This document shows positions 13,801 through 26,748 of a stretch of 64,000 nucleotides of DNA, piece by piece. Numbering within the stretch: position 1 is the first letter of the stretch; every line of letters begins with the position of its first letter. The stretch is from Prorocentrum cordatum. Its lineage: Eukaryota; Sar; Dinophyceae; Prorocentrales; Prorocentraceae. The notes below the pieces were generated by a model. That model saw only the letters and a list, made by a program, of their open reading frames with translations, had not been told where the DNA came from and made no database searches. The translations under genes were made by a program, and so were the position numbers. The DNA lies in assembly GCA_963575745.1 (NCBI GenBank), contig CAUYUJ010001325.1, forward strand, positions 73,501-137,500, in the 5' to 3' direction.

Positions 13801-14961
13801 GCGCGCGCGCGTGGGAAGCTCTGTTTTGTCTGCAGAACGATATGTCGCAATGTTGGCTTGGCAAATACAGTGGTCCCTTGGTGGCGACCGATTTGATTTT
13901 CAAGTTCTCATGGGTTCACCACCTATCAGTGATTTTCCACAGCCAACGACGCGCGCGCGCGTGTGGCGCATGCTCGCTTTTGTATTGACCGCAGTAGGAC
14001 AGTCGTCATGTTGGCCTGGAAACTCAAGTGGGCCTTGAGCGGTTGCCGATTGGATTTCCCATGTCACATGGGTTCTTGTGCATGTGTTCGATTATGATAA
14101 CTCAGAGCTTCCACGCGCACGTGCGCCGCCGCGCGCGTGGGGAGCTGTGTGTTTTCGGCAATAAATGAGTCGCCATGTTGGCCAGGAACCTCAAGTGAGC
14201 GCCCGGGTTTTTGGTAATGTTCTTCTATGGGCTATAGAGAGCTCTCCACGCGCGTTCGCGTGGAAGTTCTGTATGCTCGGCAATGGAGAATTCGCCGGTT
14301 GGCTTGGAAACTGCAGAAAACCCATAGCGTTTGCCGTCGGCGCCGCCGTCGCCGCCTCCACCCCACTTGTGCTAATTTGCGAAGAGGGCCTCCCTGGGGG
14401 CCGCGGCCACCTCTGGGAAAACCGTTCGCCTTCAACACACCTGCGATTGGACCCACTTTTTCAGCGGCCGCCGCCAGCTTTTGGGAAACCCATTCCTATT
14501 GCAAGCGTTCGTTTTTGTTGTAGAAGCCACTCCCAGCCAGCGTGGCATGGGGAAGGGTGAATTTGGGTAGTGCACAAAATACCCTTCCAGGGCAGCGGAC
14601 CTGGGGAACGGTCCTAACATGTCTCCAACTGGGGTGGCGTTTATAATTCGACCCCTGTTTCAGAAACCAGATTTGCGGGGAATGAGAGTGGTACAGGATC
14701 CTGGCCCCTATTGATGGATGGTGGTGATGGACGATGATGGATGGTGGGTTTTGGTGATGATTGTGATCATAAAGATGGGAGGAAAGGGGCGCGGGGCATT
14801 GTCTCTTCAAAACGAGGACCCAACACCACAGGATGGTTGGGAGAACTCCACGATGATGACGACGACGACGAAAACGACGACGACGACGATAGCGGTGGCG
14901 GCGACGGCGGTGGCGGCGACGACGGCGGCGGCGGCGACGACGACGACGTCGACGACGACGT

Positions 14962-14996
<35 letters not shown>

Positions 14997-16182
14997 GCGG
15001 CCGCGGCAGCGACGGCGACGATGAGGACCCCCGCCGCCCAGACGACACCCAAAGTGACGACGAGCCCACCGACTCCGCCCAGATTGGCTAAACATCCTAA
15101 TGCGTGCGGGGCTACGCCCGGTTCGTGCTCGCCGTTTGGGCTGGAGGTGGGGTCCAAGCGGTGAGGTGCCTTTGATTTTCGGTCGACGAACGCGCAACCC
15201 ATGGCGCAACTGAAAGCAGGCCGTTGTATTTTTCGGCGGACGAGTGCACAACCTATGGGTTCTCGCTCGGCGGCCGAGCGCGCAACCGATGGGGCAACCG
15301 CCAGCAGGCTGCTTTATTCCCGGCGGCCGATCGCCCAACCTCTGCGCAGACCTCCCTCCGTGATCCCCGTCCTGCCGTTTTCCCTCGACCTCTTTTGCCT
15401 TTTTTTCTCCTTCGTACCTCCTTGGCCCCACCTTCCTTCCCCCGTGTGCTCGTCCTGCCCTCTCCTCCATCGTACCTTCCTCATACCTCACTCGTCCCGC
15501 CCTTTCGTTCCGTGCTCGTCTGGCCCCTCGTCCTGCCCCTTCCCCACTCATGCCTCCCTCGTCCTGCCCCTTCCCTCATACCCCTCGCGTCTTGCCCCCG
15601 CCTCCCTCGTCCTGCTCCCTCCTCCCTCATACCTTGAAGCCGGGCCTGTCCCTCTACAGGGGGAATATTCGGGAATATTTGGGAATTTTTTACCATTTGG
15701 GAATATTTTTGGAGTATTTCATATTTTTCGTCGAAGATCCCCCTGTAGGGGGACAGGCCCGACTTAACCCTCGTTCCGTCCTCCGTGTCCTTCGTCCTGC
15801 TCCTCGCCCTGGCCGTCCTCCCTGCGGCCAGCCCCCTCCGTGACAGAAGGTGTCCCGTCGAAATCGGCGGGACCCCCTCCGGGACAGAAGGGGTCCCGTG
15901 GGATCCCCTCCGGGACAGAAGGGGTCCCGCCGAAATCGGCGTGGACCCTTTCCGAAACAGAAGGGCTCCCGCCGGAATCGGCGGCTGCCTTCCGTGACAG
16001 AAGGGGGGCCGCAGAAGCCGCGCGGCCCCCTTCGCCGATCACTTCTGGCCCCCTTCGGGGCTCGGAATCCCCCGCGCTAGCCCATCCAGCAACGACGCCC
16101 GGCCGAGTTGAGGCGATTTTGGGTTGCCGTTATCGTCGTCGTCGTCGTCGCCGTCATCGCCGCCGCCTTCGTCGCCACCACC

Positions 16183-16229
<47 letters not shown>

Positions 16230-19200
16230 TCCCGTCGCGGATTTGTCGGATCGGCGCTGGACCGCGCACCGTATCTAGCGTTATGGGTTGCGCCATAGGA
16301 TGCGCCCTTGGCTGCCGAGGATAAAACTGCCTCCTATTGGTTGCGCCATGGATTGCGCCTTCGGCCACAAACGTCTCCTATTGCTTGCGCCATAGGTTGC
16401 GCCCTCGGCCGCCGAGAAATGGCCTGGCGAAGGACCCAACCATATGCAGTTGTGAATGCCGCAGTTGTGAGTATCATATTCAGTGGATCTCCCTATGGGA
16501 CCACGAAACGTGTGAGGGGTTTGCCGACATGGGTGGCGGCAGGGTGCAGCCAAAGCGTAGACCTGTCGCGCTTTGGCCTGTGGCAGATGCTCGAGGAGCT
16601 TCGTGCCAATCATCGGCCAGCGGAGTGTCAGAGTTGGGTGGATGACGCGGCCCAGTCGACAGTAGGCAGAGAGAGCGGAGTCATTCAGACAGCACTCGCA
16701 GCAGCAGCCTTTTTTTGCTCGGGCGAGCATGGGGCGAGGCCTCCACGTGTCAGTCAAGAGCACGCCAGTGCCTGACCCCCCGCGCATCTCCACTAGGGCA
16801 CTCATGGCGCGTCGCACCGCAGAGTCCAGGCGCACGCCAAAACGAGACCGCAGGCCCGCGCAGGCAGTGGCCAGATGATCTTGCGAGTGTTCAAGGCGGC
16901 GCGCACTGCCACCAGCTTGGCCAGGGCGGGCCACGCCCCGCAGGCAGCTCGGGGCCTGGAGGCCCCAGGGATCGCGCCGCCGGTGCTGGTTCGCATGCGT
17001 GTGCAGATCTCTGGGATGATTGGCCGAAAGGAGGGGGGCTGTGGGACGACCGCAATTCGCGCGACATTCACATCGGCCCACCAAGGACCGATGGACTGAG
17101 TAGCCGTCTCGCCTAGCATTGCCCTGGGCAGAAGACAGGCACTAGAGTTTGCATGGCGGAAGGCTTTGGCGGAGCTCGAGCCAGCAACAAGTGGAGCAGA
17201 GTAAAGGCATGCGTGCGGCAACGATGCCGCTTTGCAGGATTTAGGCCGCAGGCTGACGTGCCGTCGAGCTGGGGCAACCAGGATGGGAAGCCCATCGATC
17301 TCGAGACGGATGACTCCGAGCGCATTGTCGAGCTTGAATGTTATGGCGCCTGGGATCAGCGAGCTTGGCTGACGGCATCCAAGCACTGTCAAGGCGAGGG
17401 GTTGGAGCGTGGCCCCGATCTTCTAACTAGCAGAGCACGCGTGCGCCAGCTCAAAAGAAGAAGACAAACACGGCGAAGTGGGCGTCTTTCGCATGGCCAT
17501 GGCATCAGCACTCTGGCCAGCCAACATAAGATTCGGCGCAGAGACCTTGCGGCCGCCGCTGCGGCCAGCCGACGGGCCCCGAGACCCTGGAGTTCAGGAG
17601 GGGTATTTCGAGGACATGCCGCGCTTGGCCCAAGAGGAGGAGGAGGAGGAGCTGGTGCTGGAAGGCCCGCCACGGGAGCCCACTGGAGCCCGAGGAGCCC
17701 CGTAGACCGCGTCGCCCGACCTGACCAGCCCTGCTCGCCCCCAGTGCCCAGCGCAGCAGGATGTGTCGTTTGGCCAAGTTTGGGAGTGCCCAGCCAATGG
17801 AGCCCTGGAGGGGCTCAGCAATGAACTCGCTCCCGAGGCACAGGATGAGGCCGACGATTGGCCTCGTTTCTGGCTCAGTGGGCTCGTGCCTGCGTCGGGG
17901 CAATCAGATTTGGGGGGCGAAGAGGGGGGGGCGCCCCTCGTTTCACCTTGGCCAGTGTTCGATCATCACCACGGACTGATCTGGAGGCAACTGCCATGAA
18001 GATTATCGCCTGCGTAGATGCGGGTGGGGTTTCGCCATACTCACGGAATGGGAGCTCGCGGGTTGGGCACGTGGCCTTGTCGACCATCGGAAGCAGTCCG
18101 TCCAGATCGCAGGGCTCGTCACAGTCTCCAAGGCCGTCCATTTCACGACAGGCCCGCTGGTGTTGGTTGTAGACGCGCAGAATGTTGTCGATGGGATTAG
18201 GAAGGGCCCCACAGGACTGCATGATAGTACTGAGCGCTTTTTGCCGTAATGTTTGGGAGGCGGTCGGTGACCGTCCGATCGCCGCCCACAGAGTCAAGTC
18301 CTACCTCTCGGTGGAGCAGGCCCAGGAGGCCCAGGTTCCCCCCAGCGCATTCGGCTCGCCAGTGCCCATGCTGATACGTGCGCCGAGGAGGGAGCGAAAG
18401 CCGCCCGCTTGCCGGCTCAGGACGATCCGGGAAGCTGTCAGGATCGACGAGCTGGCCAGTCGAGCCCAGCGAAGGCTCATCATCACCATGGCAGCGCGCG
18501 CTGCCAGCCGCGCCCCAGAGATTCACGGGGCCTCGTCTCGGACCAGTCGGCAGCATGAGGCCAAAAGGCGGGCGGAGGGGCGGAAAGCGTGCGCAGGAGC
18601 TGCCCTCAGTTAGACCCAGCAACAAGAGGACACTGGTCCTGAGGGCTTTTGCTGTGCGCTTACCGCGGCCGACCCACGGCCGATGTCCCGCGCCTGCAGT
18701 GGCTCGCTTCCCCATGCCGAGGTCTCCCGCTGCAGCTTGACCCCACCCACAGGTTGAGGAAAAGTTGTGCTTTCTCTTGGTGCAGGGCCTGTGGGGGGGT
18801 GGGGGCCAAAAGTTTCCACACATCGGGGGCACCCTGCACGAACCTCCTCCCCAAACGTGGAAGAGCATCGTCTGTGCCCTCGGAAAGATTCCTCCTGGGT
18901 ATAAAGAGTGACCCCAGCCTGACGACATGGAGCCCCCAAGAGAAAGAGAGGTTTCATTCTAAGTGGCCGCTGCCATTGTGCCCCCTGTCAGAGGATCATC
19001 GGCGCCCAATCTGGTAAGTGGTAAAAAAGGGAGGATGGGGATGATAAGTAAGAGGAGGACGACGAGGAGGAGGATGAGGCTGTGGAGGAGGAAGCGGACG
19101 AGTAGGACGAAGAGGGGGGGACAGAGGAGGATGACGTGGTGGAGGAGGAGGAGGAGGAGGACAATGTGTTTCGACAGGTGGGGCGTCCCGACGCAGAAGG

Positions 19201-22200
19201 TGTGCGAGGCCTCGTGGAGCAAGATCCACCAGGCCCATCGTTTTCCCTTCTCTCCTCGTTGGTGCTGCTGCTGTTGCGCCTTTTCGTTCTTATCCTGTTC
19301 GTCCTCCTCGGCTTCTTCATCTTCCTTGTCGCACTCGTCCCACCGTCCTCCGCCACATCTTCGCCCTCGTCCTCGTACTCCTCGTCCTGTACTCCTCGTA
19401 GTCGTCCTCCTTGCCCTGCTCCTCGTTGATGGGGGCCGAGCGTATGGGATCCAAGTTTGGGCGGTCTGTCCTTGGGTCGGCCTCCTGGGCTCCACGGCGG
19501 CCTCTCGCATCGTCCAGAAGCCGCAGAACCCTCCCCTTTGGGCGACACGACTCGTCGGCTGGGCGACGGGCGAGGGTCGCCCGCGCGACCCCCGCCCGCA
19601 GGAGTGGGGGTTCGGCCGCTGCCGAAGTCACGATTCGGCAGCCGCACGGGTGTCTCGTACTCGGCTCTCTCGTTATCGCCGTTCACGCGGCACCCTATGG
19701 AGTCTGTGTCGCCTTGTTGCTTCTTCCTCTTCCCTGGCAATGGCCCAGGCTACGTAGCACATCCGCCTTCCTTCTCTTCCCCTCATCGCCCTCTTCCTCC
19801 CTCCCCCGCTGCAGCCCTCGTCCCTCCCCACTCCTCGTCCTGTTCCTTCCTGCTCCTTCCTTCCTCTCCCTCCCTCGTCATCTTCGTCCTTGTACTCCTC
19901 CTTCCTCTCCCTCCCTCCCTCTTCCTTCCTTCCCTCCTTCTTCCTTCTTTTCTCTCCGTCCTCCCCATCCTTCCTACTCCTTCCTTCCCTCCTCGTCGAC
20001 GCTTCCCTCCCTCGGCCAAGGGGCGCCCGAGTTGGCCCCCAACCCCACCACACAGGGGCAGGCCCGGGCATTGGGAGTACGGCCTTGGGCTCCGCCCCGA
20101 CGGCTTCCTCCCGCATCCCTTCTCCGTCCTCTGGGTCCTCTTCGTCGTCGTCTTTCTCCTCCCCCGCCTCTCCTCCCTCTCCTCCTCCTCCTCCCTCTCC
20201 TCCTCCTCCTCCTCCTCCTCCTCCTCCTCCTCCTCCTCCTCCTCCTCCTCCTCCGCATCCTCCTCCTCCTTCCCAGCACGCTCGACTCGTCCTTCTCCTC
20301 CTCCTCCTCCTCCTCCTCCTCTTCCTTCGTTCCTTCTTCTTCCTCATCGTTCTGCTCCTTCCAGAGGGATGTCAGAACTTTTAGGGCACCCTCAGGAAAA
20401 CGAACAACAAAAACAACCAGCACGCTCGACTCCTCCTCGTCGTCGTCGTCCTCCTCCTCCTCCTTCGTTTCCTCCTCGTGTCCGTAGCTGTGTTGGCTCA
20501 ATTCTGGAGCAAGGATGCTCAGTGATCTGAGCGTGGCAAGAGGGAGGTGCGCCGCGTCCGCCACCTGCGATCCCTGGCTGACGGTAGGTCTTTCTCGTCA
20601 CACAGCTCGCGCGAGCCACCGCTATCGGTAAGTCGGGCGTGTCCCTCCACAGGAGGAATATTCAAACATTGTCAAACATAATATGGGGACAGTTGTTTTA
20701 GTATTTGGTGTCATTGTTTGAATATGTTTCTACTACTTTTAATGTTTCGTCTACAATCCCCCTGTAGGAGGACGAGCCCGACCTACCGCTACCGTACCGA
20801 GGGCACTCTCTTCGCTCGGTGAGGAATTGCACACCGTCACAGACAAGTCCAACGCCTGGATAACAGGCCTCAAGTTCCTGGAGTGGGCAAGAGAGGTCAA
20901 GAGCAGGGAGTTCGACGCCCTTCGGTTTCAGGAGCATCGAATCAGGAAGGATACGGCCCCCGCGCCCAGGAGTTAGGATCGCGAAGCGGGCCACTCGTCT
21001 GTTTTTCAGCCTGCGGCGCTCACGGCTGCAGATCTGCGGGGGGCCTCTGGAGAGGTGGCCACGCTGACCCGCAGCCATTTTTTGGTGACTTTTTTCGAAC
21101 ACGCTAGGCTGTCCGAACAGAACAGTCGCAGCTCTCCTCCTCCTCCTCGCCCTTCTCCTTCTCCTTGTCCTTGTCCTTCTCCTCCTCGTTCTCCTCCTCC
21201 TCCTCCTGCTCCTCTTCCTCCTCCTCCTACCTACCTACCTTCCCACGTCCCCTCCGTCGCCTTCGCCACCGTCGTCCTATCGCCGCTGCCGACCGAAGAG
21301 GACGTCGCCCGCAGTCTGCCGCCGGGTCGTCGTCGCCCGCCCGCCCGCTCGCAGGGCCTGGCAGTGCACATCGAGCGGTACCGCGATGCTGTGGGCCAGC
21401 GCCACTCCAGCGGCCCCCACCCCTGGAGGATAATGAATACGACATATATACACCGTACATGTGTATATGTAAACGCACATATATAGATATCCATCCATAG
21501 ACCTTACACATCTGCAGTTATATACACATAAGTTTATACATGCATGCACACACATGCGCCTACACACATACATACATGCATGTATGCATGCATACATACA
21601 TACATTCATGCATACATTCATGCATACGTGCGTACGTACATCCATATGTGTGTGTGTTAGACTTACATACGCGCACAAATATATTTGCATACGTAGAAAT
21701 ATACATATATAATATGTTTAAATACAGGCGTACATAGATACACTTATACATACAGACGTACATACATACATACATAAACACCTACACACATACCTACATA
21801 CATGCATACGTACATACCTACCTACCTACCTACCTACTTACCTACCTACCTACCTACCTACCGATTTACCTACATACATACATATGTACACACATACCGA
21901 CATACATACACACATACATACATGCATGCATACACATATATATATATATATATATATATAGACATACACATACACACATATACATACACACATACACATA
22001 CACATACACACATACATACATAAATACGAAAGAACGCGTTCTGTGGTGGCTTGGAGGGGGGGGGGCCAGACCCCCCCCCTCCCGCCGTAGGGGAGGGGGG
22101 GGTGTTCGAACCTCCCCCCCCCCTACGTCTTCTCTCTCCCTCTCCGCGGCTGGCGACGGCGGCGTCGGGGACGACGATTTCCTTTCCTGGGCCGGCGCCG

Positions 22201-23585
22201 GCGCCTGCGGCGGCGGGCGGCGGCGGTGGGGAGCGTCGACAAGGACGACGGTGGTGGTGGTGGTGGTGGTGGTGGTGGTGGTGGTGGTGGTAGTGGGTTG
22301 TGGTGGTGGTGGTGGCGGTGGTAGTGGTGGCGGTGTTGGTGGTTGTGGTGGTGGTGATTTAGTGGTTTGTTGTGGTTTTCGTGGTGGTGGTTGTGGTGGT
22401 GGGTGTAGGTGGTGGTGGTGGTGGGTGGTGGTGTGGTGGTGGTTACTGGTGGTGGTGGTGGTGGATTGTGGTGGTGGTGGTGGTGGTTTGGTGGTGGTGT
22501 GGTGGTGATTTGTTGTGGTGGTGGTGGTGGGTTGTGGTGGTGGCGCTGGTTTGTGGAGGTGGTGCTGGTGGTGGTGGTGGCGGTGGTGGTGGTGTGGTGG
22601 TGTATGCGGTGGTGGTGGTGGGTTGTGCTGCTGGTAGTGGTGGTGGTTGTGGCGGTGGTGGTGGTGGCGTGGTAAATTGTGGTGGTGGTGGTGGTGGTGG
22701 TGGTGGTTGTGTGGTGGGTTTTTTTGGTGGTGGTGGTGGTCATGGTGAGTTGTGGTGGTGGTGGTTGTGGTGGTGCTTGTGGCTGTGGTGGTGGTGGTGG
22801 TTGTGTGGTGGGTTGGTGGTGGTGGTGGTGGTGGGTGGAGGCGGTGGGGGTGGTGGTAGTAGTGGTGGTGGTGGTGGTGGTAGTGGTGGTTATCGTCGCT
22901 GCGTCCCCGCCGTCGCCGGCGCCAGCGCCGGCGCTGCTGGCCGCCGCCAGCGCCGGCGCCGGCGCCAGGGGGGGGGCGGGTTTGAACCCCCCCCCCCCGG
23001 CGCCAGGGGGGGAGGGTTTGACCCCCCCCCCGATTGGGCTGCCTCTGGTCATCGTCGCTGTGTCCCCGCCGTCGGCGCTGCTGGCGGCCGCCGGCGCCAG
23101 CGCCGGGGTGGGTGGGTGGTTCAAACACCCCCGCCCCCGCTTGGGAGACGGGGGGTGGTTCTGGAGGGGGGGGTTTGGGGGGGAGGGGAGTCCCTTTGGT
23201 TTTGATCGACGGCGCCGGGTGTTGGGGGGGGGCGCCCCCTGGTTCGAAACGCGCCGCCGAATGGTCCCAACGCAAGCGCCCGTGAATTTCGTTCTCTCAT
23301 ACATACAAATACACATACATACGTACATACATACATACATATACACAAACAGGCACATATTGACACGTACACAGTACACACATACATATACATATATATA
23401 TATATATAAAAATTCATATACATATACGTATACATACATGTATATGTATATGTATATGTAGATGTAGATGTATATGTAGATGTAGATGTAGATGTAGATG
23501 TAGATGTATATGTATATGTATATGTGTATGTATATGTATATGCATATGTATATGCATATGTATATAAATATGTATATGCATAAGA

Positions 23586-23655
<70 letters not shown>

Positions 23656-24680
23656 ATGGTCGCCCCCTGTCATCATACCTTTTCGCCCCCTCATCTTCGA
23701 CTGTTGCTTTTCCTGTGTCTCTCTTTCTCTCACTCTCTCTCTCTCTCCACTGTTTCTCTCTATCTCTCTCTCTCTCTATCCAGAACCTTTTCTTTTCCAG
23801 ATTTCCCAGACATTCCAGATCATCCCAGAGACTACCCAGGTGAGAAACCATCTGTTTCCACAGGTGGAACAAACAATGTGTGTTTCCCGGTTTTCCAGAT
23901 ATTCCAGATTTTCACAGATACTACCCCGGTGAACAAATGTGTTTTTTTGTTGCCAGATGCTCCAAATATTCCAGATTTTCCCAGAGACTACCCAAGTGAC
24001 AAAAACAGGTGTTTTTTTAGATTTTCCAGATATTTCAGATTTTCCCAGAGAGTACCCGGGTGAACAACGTTGTGTTTTCCAGATGTTCCCAATATTCCAG
24101 GTCTTCCCAGAGACCACGCAGGTAAATCCATGTGTTTCTAGATGTTCCAGGTATTCCAGATTTTTCCAGGGAGCGCGCTGCAAGCTCAGGGTAACATTTG
24201 GGAGTATCTGAAATATATGAGTAATGTGGAAAACGTATTGTTTTTCACCTGGGTAGTCTCTTGGAAGATTTGGAATATTTAGAAAATCTGGAAACACGTG
24301 GTTTTTTCATTTGGGTAGGTTCTGTGATTGTCTGTACTATTCTGGAACATCTGGAAAACACATTGTTGTTCACCTGGTAATATCTGGGAAGATTTGGGAT
24401 TTTTGGAAAATCTAAAATCACAGCGTTTTTCTCCTGGGTAGTGTTTGGGAATATCTGGAATATTTGGGAAATCTGGAAAACAAGTTGTTTTTCATCAGGG
24501 TAGTCTCTGGGAATATTTTGAATATCTGGAAACTCAGGAAACACACATTGTTTTTACTTGGGTCGTCTCTGGGAAGATTTGGGATACCTGGAAAATCTGG
24601 AAAACACAGCGTTTCTTCAATGCCACCCTCCCCACCGACCCCTTCCTTTTCTCTCTGTCTCGTTCTTTTTGTTGTCTCTC

Positions 24681-24715
<35 letters not shown>

Positions 24716-24720
24716 TTTGT

Positions 24721-24759
<39 letters not shown>

Positions 24760-26261
24760 CACTCCCACTCTCTCTCTTGCGCCGCCCGCTTATGCCCCCG
24801 TCATCCGTTTTCTTCTCTTCGCTTCCACCTTAAATTCCTGACCTTCGGCGGCAGAGCGAGTCTGCGAGCGCGGCGCTTGCGGCGCTTGGGAGGGGGGGGG
24901 GGGGGGCGACGCGGAAATTGATGGGGGGGCGTCTGGGGCGAGGTGCCATATCGAAAAGAGAAAGCGGCGGCAGTGGGGGCGCGCGCAGGTTCGGCGAGCA
25001 CTGGGGCGAACATCGGATGAACATGATGAGCGCGACGAGGACGATGGATGCATCTGGGGGCGACGTGGGAAGGCAAGGAGGAAAGACAAGGCGACGATGG
25101 TGGCGACGGTGGCAAGCAAGCAGAGGGGGTGCAAAACATCGCAAAAGGGGGCGATGCAGAGGGGGCCCGCCCACCGGACCGCAGGCGCGCGAAGGGGATC
25201 TCGAGCCGCGCGTTTTCGCCCGCCGCCGTTTGTCTCCTGCGGCGCCTGCCGCGGCGCGGGCTTCGCAGGGGGGCGCGTGCGGGGGGCGGAATTGCATCTG
25301 TTGGAGGCGCTCGCAAAAGGCGGGAACATGTTCGAGGAAGTGGCGCGCGACGCAAACGCATTCAGTCACCGCGGCGCAGGGCAGGCAAATTTAGCGAGCA
25401 GCAATCCGGCCAGAGGCGCGACCCGGATAGCGCGAGCACGGCCAACCGCCATCTTGAAGACGCTGCGCGCGCTTTACGCGTCGCTCTCGCGCAGCGCGGC
25501 GCGGACGAGCGCGTCGCGCCCATGGGGGGGGGGGGGGCGCGCGGCGCGCAGAACATCGAAGATAGGCGAAAACACTTCGAGGGACATTTAGTCTGTGCGC
25601 CGCGCGGGGCGGAAGCCCGCGCCCGGTCGGCGTCGCCGGCCCTCTCGCCGGCAGGCTCTGGGCGACCCGCTCGGCAGGGCTCGCTTGAATCGGCGCGCCA
25701 CTTCCTAGCCACTTTGGCGAGATATATCCTCATGGCGCGAAATTTATGGTGGATAGCCGATCCAGCAACTAAGCTGGATTCGGCCGAAGATGCAAGTGGT
25801 TTCGCAGGCACTTCAGTATCCGTGCTATCTTGGCTGCACGGCTGAGCGGCGCCGGTCGCATATCAGGCCGCGGATTTGCTTTCGAAGCAATGTAAAGCTA
25901 CGCTGTGCTTCGCTGCGCATCTACGCCAGGCAGACATCGATGTCTATGATTCGATGCGTCGCTACGACATGCATCGCTATGCCATGCTTTGCCGCGCAAT
26001 GATTCGCCGCGCGCACGCATGGCATCTACGCGCGAGGAGCGGGGCAGACGGGGGGGCGGCATCCAATCAACATATCCGACAGCAAAGAAACATCATTACC
26101 TTGAACGCCCTCTCAGGGAGCCGCCCGAGCACCATCTCTCGAAGCTCATCTTCCCTATTGGGCGGGAGGATCGGGGCCTGCGAATCCTGGAACTGCTCGA
26201 GGAGAATGCGCGAGGCGCGCGCGGAGATTTTTTGTTTTTTCTTTTTCTCTCTCTCTCTCTC

Positions 26262-26300
<39 letters not shown>

Positions 26301-26349
26301 TTCTGTCTCTCTGTCTCTCTGTCTCTCTGTCTCTCTGTCTCTGTCTCTG

Positions 26350-26412
<63 letters not shown>

Positions 26413-26437
26413 GTCTCTCTGTCTCTCTGTCTCTCTG

Positions 26438-26529
<92 letters not shown>

Positions 26530-26714
26530 CTCTCTCTCTCTCTCTCTGTCTCCAATGCTCGCAGGGCGAGCGTTGACAACCGAAGGGGGGCGCCCTATCC
26601 CTCTTCCTCTTCCTCCTCCTCCTCCTCCTCATCCTCCTCATCCTTCTCCGCCCTCTCCTCTTCCTTCTCCTCCTCCGTCTCCTCCTCATCTTTCTCCGCC
26701 CTCTCCTCTTCCCC

Positions 26715-26748
<34 letters not shown>

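Larger units (their letters stand above)
16500..18920 (+). mobile_element. 5'-truncated LINE retroelement, inactivated
   Basis: Plus strand, same sense as the host gene, inside intron 2. Reading order: RT palm segment [15 protein letters not shown], then the YxDD-type box QSWVDDAAQ (about 16,628-16,654); a GQVWECPA block near 17,780 with FWLSGLVP near 17,870; RNase H at about 17,970-18,470; and a C-terminal Cys motif SWCRACGG near 18,775. Frames change several times and stops interrupt them, so it is a pseudogene. Known: dinoflagellate LINEs encode endonuclease, RT and RNase H in one long frame. The N-terminal half is absent, the usual 5' truncation. Domain identity is from motif recognition only. 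Confidence 0.8.
5741..19177 (+). other. Intron 2 of the Mei2-like gene (13.4 kb)
   Basis: The interval between exons B and C. It contains a diverged 1.2-kb duplication, the 163-bp satellite, a GAC/GGC tract, TIR element copy 2, an inverted pair of short tandem repeats, and a truncated LINE on the same strand as the gene. Between about 8,160 and 12,150 I see moderately GC-rich sequence with broken frames on both strands and no domain I can defend. Confidence 0.65.
19233..21354 (+). other. Intron 3 of the Mei2-like gene
   Basis: The interval between exons C and D. It is largely pyrimidine-rich on the plus strand (19,790-20,480 is CTC/TCC repeats) and contains TIR element copy 3 and a minus-strand coding-like stretch at 20,790-21,075. 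Confidence 0.65.

Noticed and set aside
18963-20530. Frames of 264-358 codons over the CTC tract
   Set aside because: Open because of pyrimidine triplets. Only the short exon C inside the first has independent support.
22100-23250. TTCGAA/GTTTGAAC cores as tRNA T-arms
   Set aside because: They are palindromic cores within G-run/C-run blocks; no acceptor stem, anticodon arm or A box can be placed.
22123-23733. 536- and 469-codon minus-strand frames
   Set aside because: Produced by the GTG tract (Thr/His/Pro runs) and flanking AT microsatellite (Ile/Tyr runs).
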